A DNA stretch of 10,821 nt from Cochliopodium minus (lineage: Eukaryota; Discosea; Himatismenida; Cochliopodiidae): assembly GCA_024220525.1 (NCBI GenBank), contig JAMYWO010000037.1:1-10821 (forward strand). Reading direction: 5' to 3'. A program made the position numbers and the translations under genes. This document shows, one piece after another, positions 1 through 9,036 of the stretch (its first letter is position 1; every line of letters starts with the position of its first letter). Under the pieces are notes generated by a model that was given only the letters and a program-made list of their open reading frames with translations, had not been told where the DNA came from and ran no database searches.

Positions 1-77
1 TTTTTATTTTTTATTTTTTATTTTTTATTTTTTACTTTTTATTTTTTATTTTTTATTTTTTATTTTTTATTTTTTAT
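1..77 (+). repeat. (TTTTTTA)n heptanucleotide satellite inside an intron
   Basis: Eleven near-perfect TTTTTTA units; the A falls every seven bases (6, 13, 20 ... 76) with a single C interruption at 35. It lies in the intron before the last xanthine dehydrogenase exon and runs off the left edge, so its full length is unknown. The sense strand of the host gene is the T-rich strand, as in the other two arrays of the window. Confidence 0.95.
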
Positions 78-160
78 TTCAATTTTTTTCATTAAATTCA
101 TTATTTTTATTAATTCAAATTTTTTTATTTTTAAAACTCATTTTTTTTTTTATTTCTCAG

Positions 161-351
161 GTGTTGGTGAACCTCCACATTCTTTGCCTATCTCTGTCGT
201 ATGTGCTTTGAAACACGCGATCTCTTTTGCACGTAAAGAGATCCAGCTGGAACCTGTAGAGGAGTTCTTCCAAACCCCTCTCAACAGAGAAAGAATCCAA
301 CTTCTTTGTGGAAACCAAACCAATTTGTCAAACAAATCTGAAAAGAAATAA
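161..351 (+). CDS. Xanthine dehydrogenase/oxidase, C-terminal exon (partial)
   Basis: The last exon of a molybdopterin-dependent xanthine dehydrogenase, which oxidises hypoxanthine to xanthine and urate. The exon follows an AG acceptor at 159-160 (TTTCTCAG) and opens in phase 1, the split codon being completed by GT, probably glycine. About 62 residues follow, starting VGEPPHSLPISVVCALKHAI and continuing through ARKE and a TPLNRERIQLLC block to TAA at 349-351. The VGEPP motif with the downstream P-x-x-x-E-R-I-x-x-x-C pattern is typical of the extreme C-terminus of the xanthine dehydrogenase/aldehyde oxidase molybdenum domain (family about 1,300 residues), so more than 1,200 residues lie upstream of the window. 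Aldehyde oxidase is the main alternative. An AATAAA hexamer overlaps the stop at 350-355. The exon is noticeably richer in G+C than the other genes here. Confidence 0.85.
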
Positions 352-456
352 TAAAAAACAAAATTAACAATTTTTTTTTTAAAATGATTTTTAAATTTAA
401 TTAAATTAAAAATAATATATTTATTTTCTCTGTTAATTATTAATAAAAAAAAAAAA

Positions 457-1882
457 ATGGAGACACTCAATATTAGAAGGGCTAAATTGGAGGATTTTGA
501 TGATATCGTAAGGATATCTGAGGATGTATTGGAAGTGAACGGATTCAAGAATGATTATCTCATTTTCTGCTTCAAAAAATGGCTCGATATGAAAAACAAG
601 AGATGTTTGGGTATAAAAGAAATAAAGACAAACTTATATCTCATTTTATTGCCAAATATATTTTAATATTTTTTGATATTGAATTTATTATTTTTATAAA
701 TTTATTTTTATTTAGTTTTGCTGATTAATGGAAGAGTCGAAGGATTCCATTCTTCTGAATTAATGGATGATGGACAGACAATATGGTAAAATTTCTGAAA
801 AGGAAAAAATATATATTTTTTATATTGCTTTATAATTAAGATTGATATTTAAAATACTGAAATCAATCAAGCAAAAATGCTAATGTACTCTTTTATATAA
901 AATTTATATGCTTTTAAAAAACTTCTCTGAATTAAATTTTTCCGAACTTTCCGATTAATTATTTTTTATTATTTATTTTGTAAATTTGTTTTATTTTTAC
1001 TTTTAAAAAAGGGGAGAGGCTTTGAGAATATCAAAAGAATTTAGAAAGGGAGGATATGGATACAATTTTTTCAAGGTGATCACATCCAGAAAAGATCCTT
1101 TTGTCAAAGGAGCTACAAGAGTGAGAATCACTGTGGGTCTTAAACCATATATGTTTGAACATAACAAGGACATATTGGACGTTTACAGCAATTTTTATTT
1201 TAAAAAAGAAAACTTTGAAATAATTTTACAAAAGATTTCAAAGTTAGCTTTCAATAAAGAAGACATTGAACCTTTTCAAATTTTAGGATACAAAGAAATG
1301 TGTAAAAAAAAAAAAAAAAAAATGAATATAAATTTTAAATTGATTTTGATTTTTTCAAGATGAATTTTGGACGAGAGAAAATAAGAAAAATCAGCTTTTG
1401 TTTCTTGAGGGAAAGTGTTTTGACCCATCTCTTAGTAATTTCAAAATGTTATCTGAAAACAAGATGCAATCACCATGGATTGATAATGTAAAATATTGGA
1501 AAGGTAAAGAAAAGAAAGATTCTTTTAAATATTTTGATTACTCATTTTATTCTTTGAAAAAGGAGGAAATCACAATAATTCTAAATTTAATTTTGGGAGT
1601 GTTTGTGCTTTGTCTAATTCTTCTCAAAGACAATCTGGAGTAGTTACTTCTTATTACATAAAAACAAAAGATTTTAGGTGTTTGTTGTCCTACATTGAGA
1701 AAGCAATTAATGATTTTCCCAAAGAAAATGTATATCCTTTATTGAGAATAAATTGTGATATAGAGTTGGAGTCGAGAGTAAAAGAGTTGTTGAAAGATGA
1801 AATATTCATTTTCAATCAAACTTATTGTTTTGAATGGGATCCTTTTTCAAAAAACTCTTTGGACAAAGGACCAAATCTTTAA
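457..1882 (+). CDS. GNAT acetyltransferase, N-acetyltransferase 16 (histidine acetyltransferase)-like
   Basis: Five exons: 457-610, 716-785, 1012-1301, 1360-1503, 1563-1882; they sum to 978 nt (325 residues). The start ATG follows an A-run, usual for AT-rich protists, and the reading opens METLNIRRAKLEDFDDIVRI, the N-terminal strand-helix of a GNAT fold. Exon 2 gives the beta hairpin (LLINGRVEGF) and exon 3 the acetyl-CoA loop, RKGGYG at residues 86-91, fitting R/Q-x-x-G-x-G/A. The order 'WLD..., NGRVEGF, GEALRIS, RKGGYG' follows vertebrate NAT16/HISAT, where the corresponding block is LRVAPWERGKG; those proteins acetylate free histidine and are a little longer (about 370 residues). The C-terminal half (residues 110-325) has no motif I recognise by itself. 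Substrate is inferred from family only and could differ. The gene starts 105 bp after xanthine dehydrogenase and ends convergent with the next gene. Intron 2 (226 nt) is the longest in the window. Confidence 0.75.
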
Positions 1883-1887
1883 TAATC

Positions 1888-1907
1888 AAAAAAAAAAAAA
1901 AAAAAAA
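1888..1907 (+). repeat. A20 homopolymer in convergent 3' spacer
   Basis: Twenty consecutive A residues begin six bases after the TAA of the acetyltransferase. The 55 bp spacer (1883-1937) is shared with the 3' end of the oppositely oriented ADP-ribosylglycohydrolase, for which the run reads as T20. Confidence 0.9.
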
Positions 1908-1908
1908 G

Positions 1909-1914
1909 AATAAA
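1909..1914 (+). terminator. Candidate AATAAA poly(A) signal of the acetyltransferase gene
   Basis: AATAAA 27 nt downstream of the stop. Such hexamers are frequent by chance in DNA this AT-rich, so position is the only support. Confidence 0.35.
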
Positions 1915-1937
1915 CAAATTCAAACAAGTTTCATTTT

Positions 1938-3974
1938 TTAAATAACTCTTTTAAAAAGTTTATAAGCACGAAGTGCAATCAATCCACCTTTATCCCACTT
2001 TGATACAGTCTCGACCCATTCCTTTGGAATACTTTTAAAACCATAGATTGCTCCTGCCATCTGACCACAAACAGATCCTACCGAATCTGAATCTCCTCTA
2101 AGATTAGTAACTTTTAATAATGCTTCCTCAAAAGAATTTGTAGAGTGAATACAATGTAAAGCCATGGAAACAGCATCCATACAATAACTAAAAAAAATTA
2201 AAAATAAATAAAAAAAAAATTAATAATTTTATTTCTTTTTTTATTCACCTTCCAATGTATCCTGGTTGTTTTTGAGAACGAGTAGGAGAAAATTTGAAGT
2301 TTTCGTCCTTCCAATTCCAATTTCTGTCTTTGAGGTCTAACTTTGAGTTGCTGTCATCTGTCTCTTCTTGCTTGCTGTCTCTCAAACATTTTACAGAATA
2401 AAGTTTTGGTTCAAAAGAAGTGATGTTATCCAAATCACTTTTAGTTCCTTTAAAAAAAGATTTAACTTTAATTACTAAAGTTTTTTTTTATTTTTTTTTT
2501 TACCTGTTCCATTGTTAAGAGAGTGGTAGATGAGATGATTCATGAGTTGGCAACATTCTGCAGCTTCATCTCCTTTATGGGTAGTTTTGCTTTGTTTATA
2601 AGAAACTTCCAATCCCTTTTCTAACGAATCATGATAATAAATAGGAACTGCACACATTCTCTAATGAAAAAATAATTATTTTTTTATTTTTTCTTGTTTA
2701 ATTTTAAATTTATTTTTACCATGACAGATCCATTTCCGCTGGTATATTGATCTCCTGCTATTGTGAACTCTGTTTTGTTGATTTTGAATTCTTCAAAAGA
2801 CATTGAAATATTCCCTCCCAATCCAACTGAATTTCCCGATCCTTTTAAATAAAAAAATAAAAAAATAATAAAAAAAAATAATAAAAAAAATATTTTTTAC
2901 CTTTTCTCAACATTTTTTTCTGAGTTTCTTCATAGTTGTCAAAACCGAAAGCATTGCAATACCCCAATTCCCACCAATTCAAAAATCTTTATTTAAAATA
3001 AAAAATAAAAAATAAAAAATAAAAAAATAAAAAATAAAAAAATAAAAAAATAAAAAATAAAAATAATTTGTTTCTACCTTATTCTTAAATCTACCCCATT
3101 AAATCCTTCGCAATGTATCAAAGATTCAGCAATACAAAGTCCCACTTTTATATAAAATTAAAAATTATAAATAATAATAATAATTTGGTTACTTGATGCA
3201 TCGTCTGTCCACTGTCCTGGTTTAAGTCCAAATCTGTTGTAATTCTCTTTGAATTTAAATTGTTTGAATTTTTTTTCTTTGAATTTAAAAAGAAAAAAGA
3301 AAACCTTTGAACCATATTTCCTCTTGAAATCCTTTCAATTCATTTGATCCATACCTCAAAGGAGAGAATCTATTTTTATTTTTATTTTATTTATAACATT
3401 TTTTCGAAAAAAGAAATTTTTTTACTCCAATGGGGCACCTAATGCATCTCCTATCACCTAATTTGGGATTTTAAAATTAATAAATTAAATTTTTTAAAAA
3501 TACATTTTTTGAATTTTACCATCCCATAAAATGATCCCAATGCTATTCAAAGATAAAGAGAAATTAAAATGAAATAATAATTGAGTTTATATATTTATTT
3601 TTTTTTCTCAATTTATTTTTACCTTTGTCCAATTTCTCATCATCTGTTCCCTCTTTCAATATCTTTTTCACTATTTCAAAATCTTCATCTTCATCAGATA
3701 CAACACTATGCCTATTTAGCGATGCTCCTATTTATCAATAAAATTTTATATTTAGGCTTATTTTGAAGCCATAATTTTGAATATTACCTGAATAGAATGA
3801 ATTCTCATCTTTTTTTATCACTTGCATCCTTTTATCTAGATATTCCACTGAGAAGATCTTTTTTATATCCTCTTTATCTTCCATCACTGTGATCAAATTT
3901 ACTTTAGGCTTGAAAGGGTATTCTATTTTGATTTCTTTGGACCCAACATCTTCTGTACTGTTTTCATTTCCCAT
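1938..3974 (-). CDS. ADP-ribosylglycohydrolase (ARH/DraG family), 12 exons, possibly N-myristoylated
   Basis: Exons (complement): 3974-3788, 3727-3623, 3542-3520, 3457-3426, 3369-3305, 3246-3193, 3144-3078, 2986-2901, 2841-2720, 2660-2504, 2447-2249, 2187-1938; 1347 nt, 448 residues. It should hydrolyse ADP-ribose linkages using two metal ions. Visible motifs: GDALGAPLE at 108-116, with a Glu spaced after GD like the catalytic Glu of human ARH3; TDD at 151-153; SGNGSVMR at 241-248; and GDSDS at 397-401 supplying the second metal half-site (D398, D400, S401). The usual 'GGDxDT' is here RGDSDS, a conservative Ser for Thr. Residues 1-97 are an acidic extension outside the domain and open MGNENS, fitting the N-myristoylation consensus. 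Residues 300-365 (mostly exon 11) form a charged insertion before the C-terminal GYIGSY helix. Substrate (Arg-, Ser- or free ADP-ribose conjugates) cannot be told from sequence. Exon 3 is only 23 nt. Confidence 0.88.
3000..3064 (-). repeat. TTTTTTA-type repeat in intron 7 of the ADP-ribosylglycohydrolase gene
   Basis: On the plus strand T residues at 3006, 3013, 3020, 3028, 3035, 3043, 3051 and 3058 interrupt A-runs with spacing 7 or 8. Read along the gene it is a slightly irregular TTTTTTA/TTTTTTTA array, filling most of a 91 nt intron. Confidence 0.85.
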
Positions 3975-4211
3975 TTCTCAATTTTTTTTTTTTTCACTAA
4001 ATGAGAAATTAGACAAAATGAAAATAACATTTGTATATGAGAGGTTATATCTCCAATATCAAATGTTTGATTTTTTATCGGTTAAAAATATCCACAACCT
4101 TTTATAAATCTCAATAGTTAAAAGATAAAGCAAGCCATTTCGCAAAAAATCATTCTATTCAAACAAACAATTCAAATGATGATTTTTAATTAAAATTATA
4201 AAAAAGCAATT
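3975..4211 (-). promoter_or_regulatory. Spacer holding the ADP-ribosylglycohydrolase promoter and the 3' flank of the RCC1-RasGEF gene
   Basis: A 237 bp gap between two genes on the same strand. I see no ORF with protein-like composition. On the minus strand a TATA-like TTTATAAAAGG lies at 4098-4108, about 125 nt upstream of the ATG, and a T/A homopolymer at 3981-3994 becomes an A-run in the 5' leader. An 8 bp inverted repeat (3973-3980 with 4002-4009) includes the first two bases of the start codon. Each assignment is by position only. Confidence 0.4.
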
Positions 4212-7200
4212 TTAGAGATTATCTAGTTTGTTGATGAGATCCTTGACAGATTCGATCATCTCTTTGTCCTTCTGCTCGAAATTCTCCAAAAGAAACTTTT
4301 CAACAAACAGTTCTTTCATAGAAGAAAAACTAGTCTTCAGATTGTTAAAGTTGTTCATGGTGGATTTTTTGATCATCTCCTTCTCCTTGCCTGAAATTTC
4401 CTTAATGATCTCCAAAAGTTTATCGTGTAAAAATTTGAAAATTTTAAAAAACCCTTGTAAGATGTATTCTTTGTTTTCTATGTAAATAGATTCGTTTTCG
4501 ATTTGGGAGAACTGGTTTTTCTCGAAGAAAGGGAGATATATCTGTTGGAAAAAAAGGGCGGCAGTTTTTAGATGCTCGTTTTCTTTAGAGAGGATAATGG
4601 GATTATCTTTGATCTCTGTGTTTGTGCTTTGGTTAGAGATGAGTTCTTGGTTCAAGTTGAATATTTCTTCTCTTATTCTTTCTAGTTTAATGAGTAAATC
4701 CTTCAAAAAGTAAATTAATTTAAAAAAACTTTAAAAAAAATATTTTTACATGCTCTTCTTTTTTGAGTTGATTGATTTTTGTTTCTATTTGATTTATTTT
4801 AATCTTTTTCAAATTTCCTGGCATAGGATTGTTTCCTTCTATGGTGTTGTCTTCTGGTCCTTTTATAAGTTGTTGGTTGAACTTATCGAAAATTTTAGAG
4901 CAATTGTCCTCTTTTTTGGTTGTAGTGAGATAGAAAGACAACATGTTTTGCCTTGAGAATACCATTGAAAATTCAACAAACTTGTCCGAAAAATTCTTAA
5001 AGTTGAATTCTTCAAGCAAAAACATTTTTGAATCCTAAAAAAAAATTAGAAAAATTTTATTTTAAAATGTAAATAAAACAAATTCAAGAAATTACTTTTT
5101 TTATTTCTTTTGAATCGACTGTGTCAAAAAATTTGAATTTGTTAAATTGTCTTGAAAGTTCTTTGTATAGTTGCTCTGGAAGACTTGAAGTTACGGTGGA
5201 ATAGTTTTTCAAGGTATTCAAGAGAGATTCAAGTTCTCCTTTATTAAGATTGGAGCTGTAGCACAACTTGAGAAGATCTTTCAAAAGAATCTCATTTTCA
5301 GGATAACTAAATATCACTGATTTAATTGTTTCTTCAACTAAAAAAAGAATTTTGTTAAAAAAATTTTAAAAAAAAATGAAGGAAGTAAAAAAATTCTTAC
5401 GAGCATCACTGCAATTCCAACAATCTCTCACTGTAATAACCTCACCACTTTCCATTTGTACGTTTTTGTTGTTCTGCTTCAATATTTTAATCCAGCTTTT
5501 CCAAACTTGATCTCTCTTGACATTACCTTCGAAGAGTTCTTCGCATTCTTTTTGGATTGTCTTTGTTAAATCATCAAATTCTTGATTGTGAATGAAAGAA
5601 ATCTCCAAGTTGTTGAGCTCGAAATAGTGCCCAAATTTATTCCCGCTATCTTCAGATATTGTGGAAACTATTTCTGATAATTGTTGATTATTTAGTCCAT
5701 TGGCGTAAAAGAAATAGTTGAACAAATTGGTTGGTGTTGCTTTTGAATTAAAAAAATTAAAAGAATTAATTTATTTTTAAATGAAAATATTTACATTTGA
5801 AAGGGAGGACTTGGAATTTAGTAAACATTTCAATGATTGCAGATACTGCCATTTTCTTTTGATAATTAATTTTCCCATTGACTTTTTCTTGCATACCTAA
5901 AAATAAATTAAAAATAAATATAAAAAATAAAAAATAAAAAATAAAAAATAAAAAATAAAAAATAAAAAATAAAAAATAAAAAATAAAAAATAAAAAATAA
6001 AAGTAAAAATAAAAATAAAAAATAATTTTCAAAAGTAAATATAAAAAATAAAATAAAAATAAAAATAAAAAAAAATAACCGTCTTCCGTGAATGTAAGAT
6101 CAGTCAAGTGTTGTCCAATATAGGGAATAGTGGGAATATTCTTTTCAAAATTTTCTTTGAGTTTTGTTCTATAAAGTTTGGCGTTCTCTTCACTCATGAA
6201 GGCGTTGTGTGTTTCCAACAATTTCTGTTGTTTTTCTTCAATGACCAACAAATTGTTTGTGACAAGTTTGTGTATGATGGAATTACTGAAAGCAGAAGAT
6301 ATCCTAAAAAAAATTTGTAAAAATATATTTTTAAATAGTAAACAAAAAATACCAATGAGCTGCAAAGAAGTTGTTCATTTTGATTAATTCTTGTTGAATG
6401 TTCAAAATATGTGAAGTTCTTTTATTTCTTTCCTTTACATTGGATGCAAGAGTGATTTGGGTGATTGCCCATTGAGAACCTGTTATAAAATAATAATAAA
6501 AATGATTTAAATAATATATAAAAAAGTGTTTACAATTGTTAAAGGAATTGATCATTCTTATTATATTTGATGCAGTCTTCTTTTGTTTGTTCCATTTTTG
6601 CCCAATGAGTTCAAAAGTATCTATCATTTTGAAAGTGTGGTTTTCTGCGAGAGTGATCTGTGTTGCGACAGTAGCTGGGTCCAAAGTAAAAATATCTTTT
6701 ATTGCGTTCTCCATATCTAAAATATAAAAAAAAATAAAAAAATAAAGTATAAAAAGATAAAGTATAAAAATATAAAAAAATACCTCCACATCTTAATGGA
6801 AGACTCAATGGAGTAGGTATTTCAGATTCGAGATTAATTTCGAGTTTTTTCAGAGTGGGCTCGTTTCCTTCACACAAAGAAGGAAGCCACTCTTTAATTG
6901 GCTCATAGAGTTTTTTGTCTTTGAAAGGATCATATTTGTTGGTTTTTTGAACGAGCCAGCGTTCAACAATTTTTATGATTCTAAATATGACAGGTGTATC
7001 ATTTTTGTTTTTTGCTTCTTCAAAACTAAAACGAAAAAATAAGAAATTCAAATATTTAAATAAAAGTAAATTAATAATAAAATAATTGATTTACTGTCTT
7101 TGAAGGGACTTTAGCAAATCGAGGGGAGAGCAAAATGTTATATAAGTGTTCCAGAAACATGCACTGAATGATTCTTCCGAGTTGGAAACCAAGTATTTTA

Positions 7201-8860
7201 CAAGACCTGTTGGAAAAATAAGAAAAAATCAAAAATCCAAAAAAAACTCTATCACCTTCTAACGTTCCGCTCTTTACAATTGGAGGATTGAAAGAAGAGA
7301 ATTGAATGTCTTCTGTATTTTGGTTCCCGTAAATTGCCAATATTAAATCCTCTCTGCAGACGATATTGTTGAGTTGAAATTCTTGCAAGTCAGGCAATGG
7401 AGTTGGTGAAATTTTCTCAGATTTTGATGATATACAACCAAACATGTAAACCATTCCCTTTTCAGTAACTAAAGAAAAATATTGATTATTTATTTTCTAT
7501 TTTTTAAAATATTGATAATTTATATTAATTTTCTTTGAAATATTATTTACCAACTGTATAAGTAGGTCCAACTGATACATGAATTTCTCCAGGTTTAGAA
7601 TTATTTGTTAACTTTTTTTGAATTGGAGATCCCTTGTCCAGATTGGCGGAAGACGTTGCTTTTTTGAATAGAGTTTTGGGAGAAGATAAATCTTGTGATT
7701 TCTTTAATGAGTTGATAGCTTTTGGCTCTTCTTTTATATTTAAACCATCTTTCCAAATTACTTTGACAAACTCTTTTTTAGACTTGGAAGGTTTTGCAAT
7801 GCCAAACTGAAATTTTTCGTTTGATCCACTATAAAATAAAAGTTTAAATATTAAAAGATATTTCAATTAATGAGAATTACATTGCATATATGTTTTGTCC
7901 TGATATTCCAAGAACAAACTCTCTTCCTATTTTCACATTATTAAATACAACTGTCTTATCCTTCAAAAGTGTTGGTTTTTCGTAGTTCTTGTTATCGAAT
8001 CCCTTTCCCCAATAATAGATCTGCCCTCCTGCTATACAAGCACAGTTGTATTCGTTAGCGGAAATGGCAGTTGCAGGATCTTTAATTGTTTTGTGTTCTA
8101 TTGCATTTTTGTCATTGATGTAGTTACTTTCCGATACATTCGATCCCAAACATCCAAACTTGTTTGATCCATAAACTAAGATCTTTCCATCTTTGGTTAA
8201 TATAAGCACATGATACTTTCCCAATGCTATCTCATCAATATTTACATCATTGCATTCTTGAACTGGGAATAATCCTAGAATTGATTTTAATATATTTTAA
8301 ATTTCAATTTAATGATGATTGTGAATATAATTTTTATATATTGGCAAATGATCTTCTCATATTTAACGATTTTATATTTGATGAACTTTCGATCATTTTT
8401 AGTTTTATATTTTAAACGATATTTTATTACTTGAACCCACTGATGGTATTATTTCTCCCCATCTGAATAATATTCCATCATCTGATATTGCCGCTGTCTG
8501 ATTATTCATTGCATAACAATCCTTGAAGGATATCCCTTGTATTGATTCTATTATTTTGGGATGTTTAGATGGATTTTGATCTCCATGTCCCAATTGTCCT
8601 AAGATTGTATATTTTTTCGAATTTAATCAAATTTGATTTTAAAAATTCGAAATGATATTTTTACCAAATGAGTTTATTCCCCATGAATATAATTTATGTT
8701 CCATCATTGTTATTAATATAAAATGTGATTCTCCCATTGCTACTGATTTCACTTGATGTGTCGTTAATATTTTGCATGATATTGGATCATCTAATGTATA
8801 TTCTTCATATAAATACTTGGTATCTTTATCATCTTTATTATACAACCTATTTGTTTTCAT
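4212..8860 (-). CDS. RCC1-RasGEFN-RasGEF multidomain guanine nucleotide exchange factor
   Basis: Fifteen exons (complement): 8860-8665, 8598-8431, 8274-7881, 7828-7551, 7468-7256, 7206-7095, 7025-6784, 6716-6534, 6479-6353, 6303-6080, 5896-5795, 5739-5401, 5337-5096, 5034-4750, 4700-4212; 3594 nt, 1197 residues. Residues about 30-400 are RCC1 repeats: WGINSFGQLGHGD (60-72), then blades with FRWG, LVYGSNKFGCLG, IYYWGKG, IYAIGSNEKFQFG and VYMFG, six clear plus a degenerate seventh. A Ser/Lys-rich insert of about 65 residues sits in blade 5. Residues 411-530 match RasGEF-N (SGTLEGLVKYL, then IVERWL). Residues 545-750 match the CDC25 domain: LDPATVATQITL, FELIGQKW, HILNIQQELIKMNNFFA, IPYIGQHLTDLTF, INYQKK. 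The last 450 residues are unrecognised, with a probable coiled coil near 1019-1058. Expected role: GDP/GTP exchange on a Ras-like GTPase; the propeller may be scaffold or Ran-type GEF. No ATG lies in frame close upstream; an earlier exon cannot be excluded. Confidence 0.85.
5921..6003 (-). repeat. (TTTTTTA)n satellite in intron 10 of the RCC1-RasGEF gene
   Basis: On the plus strand T recurs every seven bases from 5921 to 5998, giving twelve AAAAAAT units with no interruption, then decays into six-base spacing at 6004-6023. The array lies within the 183 nt intron (5897-6079), the longest of this gene, interrupting the RasGEF domain. The gene's sense strand is again the T-rich one. Confidence 0.93.
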
Positions 8861-9036
8861 TCTGTTGTTTTTATTGTAAAATAAAAACTTGAAATTTTTT
8901 TTTATTTTTATTTAATATCCTTCTTTCAATAAAGCAAAATGAACAATTCTCATTCACATCCGTCTTATTCATTTGCTTTTTTTAGGATGAGTTGTATTGG
9001 TAACCAATATCTTTTCAAATAAAAAATAAAATCAAA
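8861..9036. promoter_or_regulatory. Divergent promoter between the RCC1-RasGEF and SETD9-like genes
   Basis: The 176 bp between two divergent start codons must serve both. It holds a 13 bp near-palindrome ATTGGTAACCAAT at 8996-9008, presenting a CCAAT box on each strand, and T/A runs near 8896-8914. A 27-codon plus-strand ORF (8939-9022, its ATG preceded by AAA) ends 15 bp before the SETD9-like ATG and could be an upstream ORF or part of an alternative first exon. No other conserved element is recognisable. Confidence 0.45.

Noticed and set aside
150-548. 132-codon minus-strand ORF overlapping the first exon and spacer
   Set aside because: It is antisense to the xanthine dehydrogenase C-terminus, whose VGEPP and PLNRERIQLLC motifs are on the plus strand, and also overlaps the acetyltransferase start. 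Its middle part is low-complexity.
3000-3064. Short regular repeats considered as a CRISPR-like or telomeric array
   Set aside because: There are no unique spacers, units are 7-8 bp of nearly pure A/T, and the array lies in an intron; it is a simple satellite.
4228-4485. Plus-strand ORFs at 4228-4485, 4750-4956, 6108-6387 and 8224-8415
   Set aside because: They are shadows of RCC1-RasGEF exons or intron 2 on the opposite strand, without domain-like composition.
4212-5739. A separate gene made of exons 12-15 downstream of the RasGEF domain
   Set aside because: Gaps between these exons are 49-63 nt with proper GT/AG ends and matching phases, and there is no room for a promoter. One gene is simpler, though transcript proof is lacking.
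5766-6365. 199-codon minus-strand ORF with repeated Phe/Tyr/Leu/Ile, resembling a membrane protein
   Set aside because: The hydrophobic centre is only the translation of the TTTTTTA array in intron 10. The flanks are two RasGEF exons joined by GT at 6079 and AG at 5897.
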